Positions 33,236 to 45,822 of a stretch of DNA of 64,000 bases are shown here, piece after piece. A program made the translations under genes and the position numbers. Under the pieces are notes generated by a model that was given only the letters and a program-made list of their open reading frames with translations, was not told the DNA's origin and did no database searches. This stretch comes from Cornus controversa (taxonomy: Eukaryota; Streptophyta; Magnoliopsida; Cornales; Cornaceae). The stretch lies in the NCBI GenBank assembly GCA_026545225.1, contig CM048853.1:44098755-44162754 (forward strand), in the 5' to 3' direction. Position 1 is the stretch's first letter. The number at the start of each line of letters is the position of its first letter.

Positions 33236-33735
33236 CTAGGAAGCACGGATACGGGTACGATATAATACGGACACGACGACATGAAAAATTTAAAAAAAAC
33301 AGGATACGGACATAGCGAGGCTACGACTATAAAATAATAATATAATATATTAATATATATTAATTATTCAACAAAAAAATAAGACTACATTACAGAAATA
33401 CTTCAATTCATCATCAAACAATTAATAACCAAACAAACTTATAAACAAAAATAGACAAATAGATTAAAGAACTAGACTTATTTAGTCATCTACATATATT
33501 TAGTTTAGATTTTTAATCATAACTTAGTCTTATATAATTTTCTTTTGAAATACTTGAATACATCACTGCTACGAAGTATCCAACACGTGTTCGAGGAGTA
33601 TCTAAAGAATGTTCTAGAAGTGTCAAGGAGTGCCCGAGAAGTGCCCTTAAAAAAAATATCAAGACACTTCTACAAAGTGTCTGACACAAATACGACACTT
33701 TTGGTGAAGTATTCATGCTTTATAAACGTCAAGTA
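33236..33735. mobile_element. Element with GAAGCACGGATACGG-type ends
   Basis: A block of about 500 bp interrupts the duplicated sequence. The left end AGGAAGCACGGATACGGG is loosely inverted at the right end (GTATTCATGCTTT). Internal segments such as ACACGTGTTCGAGGAGTATC resemble the ends of the hairpin element at 42596-43632. Non-coding; boundaries approximate. Confidence 0.5.
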
Positions 33736-34822
33736 ATCAAGAGTAAAAGTACTCTCCAAGGAGAATTTTTTAGCAGTCTCTCTAATGACAACATTTGTAA
33801 CTATTGGTGACAAGTCATATTACTGAAATGTGTGATATCAATGTTATATATTTTAGTATTGTGAATTACTAATAATTGATATCACTCATTTTAGTAACAA
33901 GAGTTACTGTTAATAACAACAAACGTTGTACTCAAGACAAATATATTCGTTCCAATTGGATTTAAAATATAAAAAAAAAAGCCTAATATTTATTTTCTGA
34001 TTTAGATAATATCGTGGACCACATAGCGTGGGACAGACATTTCCCTAATATTTATTTTCTGATTTAGATGAACATGGTGTTTTATATTTAAAATTTAAAG
34101 AAAATTAATCCAAACCTTTTAAAATTTATTTTCTGGAATTCTAAGTAGATCAAAATCCACTCACGTGAAACAATTGTTGCAGTAATATTCAGTGACAACG
34201 TTTATAATATTAGTGATAATTCATATTATTACAATGAGTGAAATCAATCACCAATAAATTACGTTACTAAAACGGATAATATTGATGTCAGCGATTGTAA
34301 TAATGTGAGTAAGATATAAACGTGATCACTAGATGCAACCGGTGGAATTGTCTCACACGAGGTGATTTCTTTCCTTTCAAAGTGTCAATTCTGTTGGTTT
34401 CAAATATAAAGTCATTGCAATACCACATGTGTATGTATTTGCCCCTTCGATGTATAGTTTCAACTATTTTCTGAACGAAATAAGTCTAAAAATAATCATT
34501 TATAGATAGGTTATGTAACAGATAAATTTCAATAAAATCAAAATTGCTTGACGATTTGTCAAAATGCATGGACTTGTTTATGTCATTTTCCATTGATATT
34601 TGAATGAAACATCACATCCACAAAAACTTTATTGAAGGTATCTAATTGTACGCGAAAAAAACCAGTGTACAATAATTTAACTAACCTTCTCAACTCTCAA
34701 CTAAGTTTCTTGGTTTCACTTGTCTAAAAGCAGAATCTCTCTCTTTCTCTAACCCTTTTTCTGAACCTTCCTACCTCTTCTGCCCTGTCTTCAAGCAGAG
34801 AGCAGCATAGAACTGAGCAAGC
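33736..34822 (+). promoter_or_regulatory. Upstream region of ERD6-like transporter 1
   Basis: Two copies of a repeat (about 33780-33930 and 34185-34330) alternate GACAAC, TCATATTA and GATATCACTCATTTTAGTAAC-like segments. They are followed by a segment shared with the other transporter copies and a CT-rich leader (34730-34760). No gene. Confidence 0.5.
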
Positions 34823-37800
34823 ATGGAAGAAGAAGAACTAAGCAGGCCTTTGACTCTTGAAGTAAATCCTGAACTTAACGGCATTGGTCCAGGCGGTAGC
34901 GGAGAAGTGAGTGGTTCCTCCGCCACCACAGCGGTGGTTGTCCTCAGCATCTTTGTCGCCTCCTCCGGTTCCTTCGCTTATGGGTGTGCTGTAAGTGAGA
35001 CTTGTACCATTGTCGAACTATTTTATATACTATAGAGTAGTGATACATACCGTGAATGTCGTAACCGAAAGATATCATTGGATAATGCAAATGAGATTCA
35101 AATATTATTACGCTTTTACCATTCCATGGATGGAAACTGTGTTGCTATTTCTTCAATTGTTTGATTCACTTTGTCAATCATTTTTCGTATACTTAAAACT
35201 TAGTTGATGCATGTAGGGATATTCTTGTGCGCTTGTGATCATTTTATATCTACTTTATTGTAAGTGGTTTTAAAGCATTGTTGATTTTATATAGTGTTTA
35301 TGACCATATGAACAATGCTACAGGCAGGGGTGTAGTGAACAAGTGGGTAAGAGCTCGGATGATAATTTATTTTTTATAAAACTAAGTGGTACATTCCTCG
35401 AATTTAACATGTCCTTCCAGTTTTAAATCCTAAAAAATTGTATTTACAACATGTAAAAAATAAAATAAAATAAAATAAAGTGGGTACATTAGTAACCATC
35501 CACCCCTGACTACAGGACACCTCTTTTTCCATTCCTCTTGTACAACAACTATTTATTTATTTATTTTAAATAAATTTGAGTTAAAAAAAAAAAAAACATA
35601 ATCTTATATCCCCATCATTGAAATTCGTTATTCGAACCAATGTCAAGACAAAAATGTAAGATATGTGTATGAAATTAATGGAAAGTCCTAATTGGAATTC
35701 GAAACAAATTGAGGAAGGTAAGTGTAATTTATCCTGAAATAAAAAGTGGCCGGTGTTTCACTGTCTATAGACTCCGTTGACAAAGGTGCAAAAAGTTTAA
35801 CTCATTATGAAATCTTCATTCCCAGTCAAACTGAGTATAGTCTTGAACTTGAATTATCTATCTCATTAAAAGTACACAGTAATCAAAACAGATTCAAAAT
35901 TGGATTGGTTCTAGGAGAATAACTTAAAAAAGATTTTTCTACTTTAAAAGTACACAGTAATCAATTATTTGTTGTTTTTTGACACCAATGAAAAACAAAC
36001 AGAAAAAAAAAAAAAAGACCCCATTGATTTGGATAACCTAATTAACAATTGATGATTGTATATGTTCATGGAGATGGCACCAGGTGTTTGATCAATTGAC
36101 AACTATAACTAGTTGGTGTTTTATGTTTTCTTTGTAGGCTGGATTTTCTTCTCCTGCAGAGTCCGGTATCATGAGTGACCTGGGTCTCTCTACTGCAGAG
36201 GTAAGTACTTATCATTTTCCTTTTCTTAGGGTGTTTGGGGTGTACCAATCTCTTGTTTTAGGAAACATTGTATTAATTAAGAGGGTTGAACATGCATGAA
36301 TGCATTGTTTTAGGAAACATTGCATTAGATTGTTTCATGTCAATAGAAGTTATATGCTTTTCCGTTTGATCAATTTTTTTTGTTCTCTTTCCACTTTGTG
36401 CAGTACTCAGTTTTCGGATCAACATTGACATTTGGAGGAATGTTAGGTGCAGTAATAAGTGGAAAAGTTGCAGATCTCATTGGCAGGAGAGGTGTAAGTT
36501 TTTTGTTTTCTTTTGCCTCCTACCCTTCAGATGCCTCTGGGCATAGTATAAATTCTTGTTGCAATCACTATACAAATTCTTTTAATTTGGTTTATGTTGT
36601 TATACAGGCTATGTGGTTCTTGCAAATATTTTTCATCATGGGGTGGCTTTCAATAATTTTCGCAAAGGTTTATTACACTAGTTTCCTTCACACAACTATA
36701 ATTTAGTTCATTTACACTTCATTCAATAGCCAAGAGCAGCTATTCATACTGAAAATGTTATATGTTTTCACACATCTTAGCAATCAATGGGCTTTAAGGT
36801 GTCCATAAAGCAACTTCATAAAAATTTACTTCCCAGGGAAACCAAGTGCGATTACAAAAAACTTCTAAGTGAACCTATTTTCATTTTCGTTTTGTTCAAC
36901 TTACATTATGGGATCACTCTTCACCTTGTTTTTCATTTTAAAAGCATGATTGATATTAATTGTTCAGTGCTTGTCAAAAGGGAGCTTGGTGGCTTGACAT
37001 TGGAAGACTGTCATTGGGAGTTGGAATTGGGATTAATTGTTATGTGGTAAGTATTGCAGATTGATTATTGATTTCTTTGTCAATGTATCAGCATAATCTG
37101 GCTTACATTCCCATGGCAAAACAGGCAAGCATATATATAGCAGAAATCACACCTAAGAATATTCGAGGAGGATGTTCATATATTAATCAGGTAAATCAAA
37201 ATTAATATAGGTCAAAATTACCATAAATTTGGATTAAAGAATCAACTCTTCTATTATATGTTCTGGCAATTCTACAGTTGTCAGTAGGTTTTGGCCTCTC
37301 ACTGATGTTTTTCATTGGAAATGTCATTACTTGGCGCTTCTTGGCTTTAATAGGTACCTTGCTTCACTTTTGTATTGTTTAGTACTGTTTGAAGGTAGTT
37401 CCATTAATATGAGTTTGCATTTTTTGGTTTCAATTTTAGGAATTGTACCATGTCTGGTAGAAGTTGTCGGTTTGTTCTTCATACCAGAGTCTCCAAGATG
37501 GTTGGTGAGTTTGATTCAAAATTTGATCTTGTTATTTAGGTGGTGTTACATGGAGTGTTTTTAGTCCAAAAGAGAGAAGTAAAATTGAAAAGAAAAATGA
37601 AGTGATCAAATTTTTGTTAAACGGAATTATTTTTAGTCTTTGTTAAATGACTCATCATTCAAAAGTGCTCTTAGTTGAGTATTCTTAGTTTGGACATTAA
37701 TGGTTATATACACACACATGCACATGTTTTTCTGCTTCTTTTGAACCAAAGCATGTCAACACAATGAAACCTACTTTAACAAAACAATTTAAGACCTATC

Positions 37801-39697
37801 ATTTTTCTTCTCTTTCTATTTTTCAGTTTGAGCTAATTCAGCAAAACATATAAAAAGAAACATGTATTTGACTGCTAAATTGATGAGTGCAATTTTGTTT
37901 GCAGGCAATGATTGGTAAAGAGAGAGAGTCAGTAGCGACTCTGCAACGTTTGAGGGGGGAAAGATGTGATATTTCTCAAGAAGCAGCTGAAATCAAGGTA
38001 AAATTTGAACTTCACAGGCCCCCTCTCTCAATTTCCAGGAACAGAAACAATAAACAAAATAACTCCTCGTTGTTTTACAGGATTACATAGAAATCCTTCG
38101 AGAACTCTCAAAATCCAGAATTTTAGACTTGTTTGAGTGGAGATATGCTCACTCACTCATTGTAAGCCTCAACATTAATCCTAATTAATTGTGGCTTATT
38201 ACCTTTTCCACAACCTCTCTGACCTCTCATGAATACAACAACTTGCACAAGGTTGGAGTTGGGCTAATGTTACTGGTACAATTTGGAGGGAACGGTGCAA
38301 TTGCATTTTATGCAAGTTCTCTTTTTGAAGCTGCTGGTAAATTTAAGATCTTTAGTAATGTCATTAAGTAATTAATGAATTGAAAGAGCTAGTTTGAAGA
38401 ATCAATATCTAAACCTATGTCTCATGTATGGCAGGTGGTTCAACTACTGTTGGCACTACAGCATTGGCTACTATTCAGGTTCTTAACTTTTCTAAGTGTA
38501 ATTTGAATGTGGGATTTTATTTGAGGCACTTCCTAGACGATGTTAATATTCTTTTGCAGATTCCATTTGCCATTTTGGGTGTACTCACAATGGATAAATT
38601 TGGACGAAGACCACTTCTGATGGTTAGAGTGTGAAAGAGATTTTTCTTTTTCTTTCTTGTTATTGATATTTTAATTTAGTTGATAGATGAGCCAGCACTG
38701 AGGTCTTTGTAGGTTACTGCAGCTGTGGCATGTTTGGGAACCTTTCTTGCAGGATTTGCATTCCTCTTGCAGGTTTCTTTGAAACTATATCTCTTTATAT
38801 TTCTATGTTCAAAGATAATTGTCTCCTAAAACATTGATTTATGGTACAGGATTTTTATCAACAGAAGGAGCTCACTGCCATATTGTTTCTGAGTGGCATA
38901 CTGGTAAAATCTCTAATCAAATGATAATTTTATCCTCTGTTTTGATATATATCAAAGTAGAAAATTTCTTATTGAAGATTGTGGTTTTATGTTTTTGTTC
39001 ACTTTCCCACACAACCTCCCCATGAATATAATGTTGGGGTACAAATGAGTGTATGTAGTGATCCATGCTTATTTTGGAAAACTGTGAATGACCACAGTTA
39101 CCCCCATAACCATTCACATAATTTCTTGTGATTTTTTTTTTTTATCGCCTTGATGGAACAAATTGAGATATGTCTGTGTGTTTATGTGCATACGTCTCCT
39201 GATTTTGCAACAAGGTATTTTCTGCTGCTTTTTCGACTGGCTTTGGTGGTATACCATGGGTTATCATGTCAGAGGTAGTTTATCTTCATTGCCCTGAACT
39301 CTATTTTCTTTAATAGAATTGCTAACCAGAGTTTATTATGGCAAGAAAGTACAGATATAGCTTAAATATGCGTTGCTATTTCAGATATTTCCTATAAACA
39401 TAAAGGGTTCAGCCGGAAGCTTTGTGACTTTGGTCAACTGGTTCGGTTCTTGGATTGTTACCTACACTTTTAACTTCGCATTTGAATGGAGCTCAGCAGG
39501 TGAGCCCCCCTCCCCTCTTCTGTGTGTGTGTGTTTGTATTCTTTACATGGTACTAATAAGGCCACACTGCTTTAGGAGTATTCTTCATGTTCTCAATCAT
39601 TTGCGGTTTAGTTGTTCTATTTGTTGCAAGACTGGTGCCAGAGACAAAAGGACGAACATTGGAAGAAATACAAGCATCCATGATTGATCTCCTCTAA
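34823..39697 (+). CDS. ERD6-like monosaccharide transporter 1 (18 exons, 476 aa)
   Basis: Exons: 34823-34990, 36138-36200, 36404-36493, 36608-36667, 36981-37046, 37125-37190, 37278-37353, 37440-37504, 37905-37997, 38081-38161, 38252-38336, 38435-38478, 38560-38622, 38713-38772, 38850-38903, 39215-39274, 39385-39499, 39576-39697. All introns are GT-AG, and the joined 1431 bp stays in frame to TAA. The product is a 12-helix major facilitator superfamily sugar carrier: TM1 about 35-55, GRRG 104-107, [10 protein letters not shown] 155-164, PESPR 212-216, QFGGNG 286-291, DKFGRRP 331-337, GIPW 390-393, PETKGR 458-463. Length and motifs fit the ERD6-like subfamily, whose characterised members move glucose or other hexoses, often at the tonoplast. 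Substrate and membrane are inferred. It has the same structure as the copy at 45823. Confidence 0.93.
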
Positions 39698-40192
39698 TGA
39701 GATACTGTTATGAAACCTAAATAAATGTTATAATGTTTACTTGGAGTAATTGTGAGCATCCAAATATTATCAATAAAGGTCCATTTTGTATTGATAAAAG
39801 TCCAATTTTTACGACAGTGCAACTTTTATTGGTGGAATGTTCAGGTGATTAAGTAGTTACCTAGCTTGGAGTAAAAACAACCATTATTTTATGTCTTTTA
39901 AGCTTTACACTGAGCATTTAAAAGAAACAAAAGTTGGCAAAATTTCTATAATTTTGGAAGCCTGGACATAACTTTTGGTACAATATTGTAGCAAATGACT
40001 ATCCAGATTTTGCTAGATAAATTAAGTTACATGCTTTAATGCTCCACACACCGAGAGATGAATATAATTCTTATCCATAGAGGATACTGATACATTAGAC
40101 AGGTCATTCACTTTTCTACTCTTGATTCCAAAACTGAAAATATTTCCTTCCATCATTCTTCTACAATAGATGAATATTATTCTTATCCATAG
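39698..40192. other. 3' region of transporter 1
   Basis: Probable 3' UTR and flank. Parts (for example GTGAGCATCCAAA and TATTGATAAAAGTCCA) recur after transporter 2 at 51898-51950. No gene. Confidence 0.6.
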
Positions 40193-40497
40193 AGTATGCT
40201 TTGTATGGGAAGTTAACAGAGGGAGGTGATGTTTATAGCTTTGGGGTTGTTCTGCTTGAGCTTTCGAGTGGAAAAAGAAGCTTTACCTTCTATATCTGAG
40301 GGGAAAACTTCTCTGTTGACGGATTGGGCATGGTCGCTGGTGGGGAAAGGGAGGGCGTTTGAAGTTATCGAAGAAAGCATGCCTGAATTGGGATTGCCAG
40401 AGGTAATGGAGCAGTATGTTCTTGTTGTTGTTCTTTGCTGTCATCCACATTTACATGCTAGGCCAACTATGGATCAAATTGTGAAGCTGTTGGAATA
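40193..40497 (+). pseudogene. RKF3-like kinase 3' fragment
   Basis: Matches the last part of the kinase gene at 22538-24364, from the APE region (EYALYGKLTEG) to KLLE. An extra base near 40270 shifts the frame, and a TAA at 40495-40497 ends it earlier than in the intact gene. The ectodomain, membrane segment and catalytic loop are absent. It lies just after transporter 1 and carries with it the kinase 3' flank (40498-41650). Confidence 0.9.
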
Positions 40498-41650
40498 AAA
40501 GTGCCAGTTCTTTTTTATTTCGAGCATCATTTGCCTATTTGAATCCAAAGATTACTGATAGTGACTGGTGAGCACTGTTATCTTGTGCTATACAATTACT
40601 TCTAATGAGGAAGCTTGAGAAGAACACTAGCTTGTACATGTTGTTAGACATGAAACAATTACTTTTCCCACTGGTATGGTCAGTCTATACTGTTTTTTAC
40701 TTTTACAGTTCATTGGTCTCCAATAATGTAAAATGATGGAAAACAACATTTTTTTATTGCAAGTTTTAGAAAAAAATGAACTTTTTTAGTAGAGTGTTCC
40801 TGCATAGTTTTATTTATTTATTCATTATTTCTATTTATGATTTAACCAGTTCCTGAACTTGGAAAATTAATGACCAATGGCACTGTGGCAATTATATGTT
40901 ATAAATTTGATGCTGAAGTTCATTTTAGACACATATATACATGTACATATATGCAGAACTTTTGAATATAGGCAAGACAAATTATGTGAAACCATAAGGT
41001 TTTGTGGGAGTACATGTATGGCAAAAATCTTCAGTATTCAGATACTGTTCTGTGTTTTTCAATTTTTATTTTTATTTTTTGTTTACTTTTTAGCATGATG
41101 GCATGTATGTAATCGAAAATGGCATGTAATAGAAAATGTAGGAGAGAAAGAATTCATGTGGCCGATCCATTCATATGGGACTAAGGTAACAATGATGATG
41201 ACAACTTTTCAATATAGTGAGTTATTTTTTTTTTCATTAAAATTGGGAGACTCAAACTCTATACATTTCACTTTGAAAGAAAAGATACGACGGCCGACGA
41301 ACTGGTGGTATGATGAGTCGTTTTTATTAGGATAACATTTTTCAGTAATCACCATTAGGCTAGATTAGACGTCTCTAAAATCTATTCAAACCCAATGAGG
41401 ATGCTAAACAAGCCGGGCCGAGCCAGCTAGTCGAAAGATCTCAGACCCAAGCCTGGCCTGGCTCGGGCACTTCAGGCTTTGGACAGTGATTGGGCTGGGT
41501 TGAACTAGCTGAAGTTTCAACCCAAGGCCCTATAGCCCGGACAGATTTAGAAGAAAAGTTTAAAAAAGTTTTCAATGATTCTATAGAAAGTTTAAGAGGT
41601 TTAGGAGTTTAATATGTATTTTTATTTTCTAAAAGCATGACAGTATTCTG
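40498..41650 (+). repeat. Duplicated kinase 3' flank (second copy)
   Basis: Collinear with 24365-25330 apart from indels. It contains the empty site TAATATGTA (41610-41618) for the MITE found at 25135-25290, and the GCCGGGCCGAG segment near 41410. No gene. Confidence 0.8.
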
Positions 41651-42595
41651 TAGTATTGGTTGCTCTTTTTATGTAAATAAAAGTTATAACAGCAATTTCT
41701 TATAATTTTCATACCATTCAACACTAAATCCACTGGATCAGTCTATTAAAATTAGATAGTAATGTGGACCAGAGCCGTTTGATCAGTTTTTTAGAAAAGT
41801 AAATTGGTTGAACACAATATCCCTTTTGAGCTACAAAGTATGAATATTTCAAAAAGAGTTCTGTGGCCGTATCGGATATATATTCAATACGGATACGGCA
41901 GGATACGTGTTTGATACGGCTAAGAAGTATTCAATTTTTTTTAATTATTTTTTGAATATCGGATAAGGCTAGAATTAATTTTTGTTCTATAAAATGGTGT
42001 TGAGATTGTAATATTAAAAACTTTATATATTAGAAAATAAGGATCATTTTATAATAAAAACAAAAATATTTTTAAAACTCAAAAGTAAGTGAGTCATTGT
42101 AAAGAATATTAGAAAAGATAGTGAATTTCTAAATTTTAACTTCTTATATTTTGTATAATTACTTTAATTATATTTATTGTATGGTTGAAGAATAAAAATT
42201 AATATTTTATGTATAATATTATATTTTTATTTATTTATTTATTTGACGTATCATTGCCGTGTCCGAATTCTATTTTTTTGATATTTGACGTATCATGTCG
42301 TACCTGTATTTCGTGTCTGTGTCCGTGCTTTCTTGCTTTTGAGTATTGTATAAGATTAAGTGATTGATTGGAAAAAGAGGATACCAAACTTCTCAAAAAG
42401 TTATTTTTTTGGCTCAACAAAGAGGATTTAGTTTGTGCAAAAGAATTGAAAGACTGAGTCGTAAAAAAATTGGAAATAGCAGGAGAGTGATAAAAATTGA
42501 GAGAGATGTAGAGAGATAGACTAATTAGAAAAAGAGAGGAAAAAATATTAAAAGATACCCACAACCTGAGAGAAAAGACAACTAAATAAATCAGA
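41651..42595. mobile_element. Element related to the GTGTCCGTGCTTT family, with flank
   Basis: Between about 41860 and 42350 lies a block with GGCCGTATCGGATATA and CAATACGGATACGG at the left and GTGTCTGTGTCCGTGCTTTC at the right, partly inverted with respect to each other. It resembles the elements at 33236 and 42596. The ORF at 42235-42564 on the minus strand is low complexity and unsupported. Confidence 0.45.
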
Positions 42596-43632
42596 AGCTA
42601 AAAAGTACGGACACTTCTTATAGGGGTGTCGTGTCCGTGTCGAACACTCGGACATGTGTCGGACACTCCTTAGAAGTATCTTGAAATTTTTTTTTTAGGA
42701 CACGCTGGGGACACGGCGGGGTACATTTTGTAATTTTTAAAAGTACAAAAAAACCCCTGAACTTTTCCAAAGTTACAAAAAGACCCCTTTGAACTATTTT
42801 TGTAGCATTTCAGCCCCTCATCTTCTAAAAATTGACATCTTGACCCCTTGAAATAACTATAATGACATATATACCATTTAATATGACTATTATGCCCTTT
42901 TCTATATAAATATACTATTTTCTAAAATAAAAAATTTTAAAAATAAAAGATAGTTAGATAAAATTCCTAAATAATAAATTTAGAAACAAAAAAATAAAAA
43001 AAGCCAATAGAACTTTATTTAAAATTAAGTTATGTTGGTTTATTTGGTATTTTGTATTTAAATTTATTTGTTTGCATATTACTCATTTTTCTAATAACAA
43101 ACAAATAAATTTAAATACAAAATACCAGATAAACCAACATAACTTTATGTTAAATAAAGTTATATTGGATTTTTTATTTTTTTGTTTCTAAATTTATTAT
43201 TTAGGAATTTTATCTTACTATTTTTTATTTTTAAATTTTTTTATTTTAGAAAATACTATATTTATATAGAAAAGGGCATAATAGTCATATTAAATGGTAT
43301 ATATGTCATTATAGTTATTTCAAGGGGTCAAGATGTCAACTTTTAGAAGATGAGGGGTTGAAATGCTCAAAAAAATAGTTCAAATGAATTTTTTTGTAAC
43401 TTTGGAAAAGTTCAGGGATTTTTTTGCACTTTTAAAAATTACAAAATGTACCCCGCCGTGTCCTCCGCGTGTCCTTGCCATGTCCTCCGCGTGTCCTTGC
43501 CGTGTCCCCGCCGTGTCCTAAAAAAAAAAATTTCAGAACATTTTTAAGGAGTGTCCGACACGTGTCCGAGGAGTATCCGAGTGTCCGACACGGACACAGA
43601 ACCCCTATACGAAATGTCCGTACTTTCTAGCC
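42596..43632. repeat. Near-palindromic 1-kb inverted repeat
   Basis: The left arm (42596-43074) and right arm (43098-43632) are reverse complements over nearly their whole length, with a 23-bp loop. The outer ends are GCTAAAAAGTACGGACA and its inverted form TGTCCGTACTTTCTAGC. Both ends are rich in GTGTCCGACAC-like segments; the right arm has an extra CGTGTCC(T/C)-type minisatellite (about 43450-43520). The arms also share an AT-rich inner part (ATTTAAATACAAAATACC). No ORF. A transcript would fold into one long double-stranded RNA. It is probably a foldback transposon. Confidence 0.88.
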
Positions 43633-45300
43633 AGTAACACAAAAGAGTATCAGTTTTGTTGTTGCTTGAAACAAATTTGTTTTCTTCGCGTTACTTTATA
43701 TCTTTAGTCAATAATTTTCAACATCGTAAAAACATACCATTCAAACCAAGATTTTGGGTAATGCTATATAAAGCGACCCAGGTAGTCCTAGTGGTGGGCC
43801 ACTTAACTTTGGACATCTTGTTGGAGCTACATTATACATCCAAAATATCACTTTCTAATTTTTCATACAATTAATTATTAACTGTTTACACAAAAGTGTT
43901 GATTTAAGTGTAAAGTGTATGATTAGTGGTAGGTGTTCAAGTGGTTGCATTTTTCTAGAGAGAGAGAGGGTCGAAAATTCAACCATACATTCCACTAGTT
44001 GCAGGAGAGAGAGAGTGTGTCGAAAATTCAACAATACACTCGGGAAAAAAATTATATACCACTTAAATTAAGGAGGGTGTAGTCAATTATAATTTTTAAA
44101 GATTTTGAAACACATTTTTTAAATAAAAATTTTAAGTGAATTTATGAATTTTTATAAACTCCTATTACAGACTTTCATTGATTTGTATAAATTTTTGTTT
44201 GAGATTTTGATGAATTTTTATAGATTTGTATTGATTTTTTTAACATGTTTTATTTATTTATATCATTAAATTCTATTTTTGCGTATAAGTAAATTAATGG
44301 CTCAAGGGATAGTTATCATTTGATATATTGTCTAAAAATTATTGTGTAGTGCAAATATCTTAGAAAAGAGCGGAGATAATAAAGTAACTCACTTGATGAA
44401 TACAAATCGCATATCAACCATTTCTCATATTGCAATCGCACATTATCAAAAAAGAGAAAAAAAAGTACAGACTTTACTTATAGAGTCTAGTTAAATCATT
44501 AGATAAATAATTGCAGAACCTTAAACCTAAGGTATATTATATTATTAATTGGATTTAATGATTAATCCTATGGCTTGAGGGTTTGATTCCTAACAAATAG
44601 CGTAGATGGATTAATCCCTCCCATAGTTAACTTGTTAGAAAACTCGTGTTTTACAAGTTTTTCGAATCCAAAAGAAAGAGAGAGAATTTGAGAAAAGAGA
44701 AAGAGAAAAATAGAGTCTACCTTGAGATAGAAAAATGTTGTTTGTATTCTGCAGAAAAAAAAAGTCCACCTAAATCTATTGAGAAAATGTTGGATTTATT
44801 ATAAGTTTTGGTATTTATACCTTCCACCCTCAAATCTACCAAAATTCACCACTTAATGAAATATTTCAAAATTTATGACTTTTTGAATACACCTAGACAT
44901 TTGTAGATTTTTTCAAAATTCTAATTAAATATAGCGAAATTTGTATGGACTCAAGTTTAGATTGAATACACCTAGACTTTTAAAATTCTAATTGAATACA
45001 CCTAGATATCGTTGTCCTCACTACATAGTTTATCTCTATATAGACTTTAAGACTCACGTTGCAAATTGACAATGGAGATAAATAATAATACAATGCTTGT
45101 TGTGTTTTGAATAATGTCAAAATGTTTTAAAATTTTAGATCAAAATTGTAAACACTATTTTGGTGTCTTTATTGTGTTTCGGCTACTATAGCAGGAAAAA
45201 AAAAAAAAAAACAAACAAAACTTGAAACAGTCAAACAAGCCTACAATTATGAGTTTTAAAGCCGACAATAAACAAGGCCATTCTTGCAACTTTTTAGAGT
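43633..45300. other. AT-rich non-coding stretch
   Basis: No supported gene. The phrase GAATACACCTAGA is repeated at about 44885, 44964 and 44995. GGGTAATGCTATATAAAG near 43757 may be the end of a broken MITE of the type seen at 2819. Confidence 0.5.
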
Positions 45301-45822
45301 AAAAATGCTCTCCTTTTAATATTTTTCACAATCTCTTTAGTGAGTAACGTTTGTAATTATGAGTAATAATACAATTTATTAAAATGAGTGATACAATGTT
45401 ATTCAATATCATCTATTTTAGTAACGTAAATTAATAATAATTGATGTGACCTAATCTATCAGTGTCCGTCACCGTTAATATAACAAACATCGCCACCAAA
45501 AAAATTTGAAGAGAAACTCCTACTGAAGAGAGGATAATGGTCCCAACTTTTGTGGGCATCTGCCTTTCGATAAAGACTTCTTTTTTTGTGGGCATTAAAT
45601 TATTATTCAACGTGAATTGTGCGCTCCAAAACACCATTCAACAGCAATTTTAACTACCCTTCTCGACTGTCAAGTCTCACAACTAAGTTTCCTGTCACTT
45701 TCACTTCTGTCCAAAAGCATACTCTCTCTCTCCTACTTCTACTACTGTTGAACTCTTTTCTGAACCTTCCTACCTCTACTGTGCTGTCTTCAAGCAGAGC
45801 AGCATAGAACTGATCAGCAAGC
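45301..45822 (+). promoter_or_regulatory. Upstream region of ERD6-like transporter 2
   Basis: It contains one copy of the upstream repeat (about 45340-45490), then a leader like that of transporter 1 with a CT-rich tract (45720-45740) and CTTCAAGCAGAGCAG before the ATG. Confidence 0.5.

Noticed and set aside
36380-36706. 108-codon ORF across transporter exons 3-4
   Set aside because: It reads through an intron. The spliced model with GT-AG sites keeps the conserved frame in both copies.
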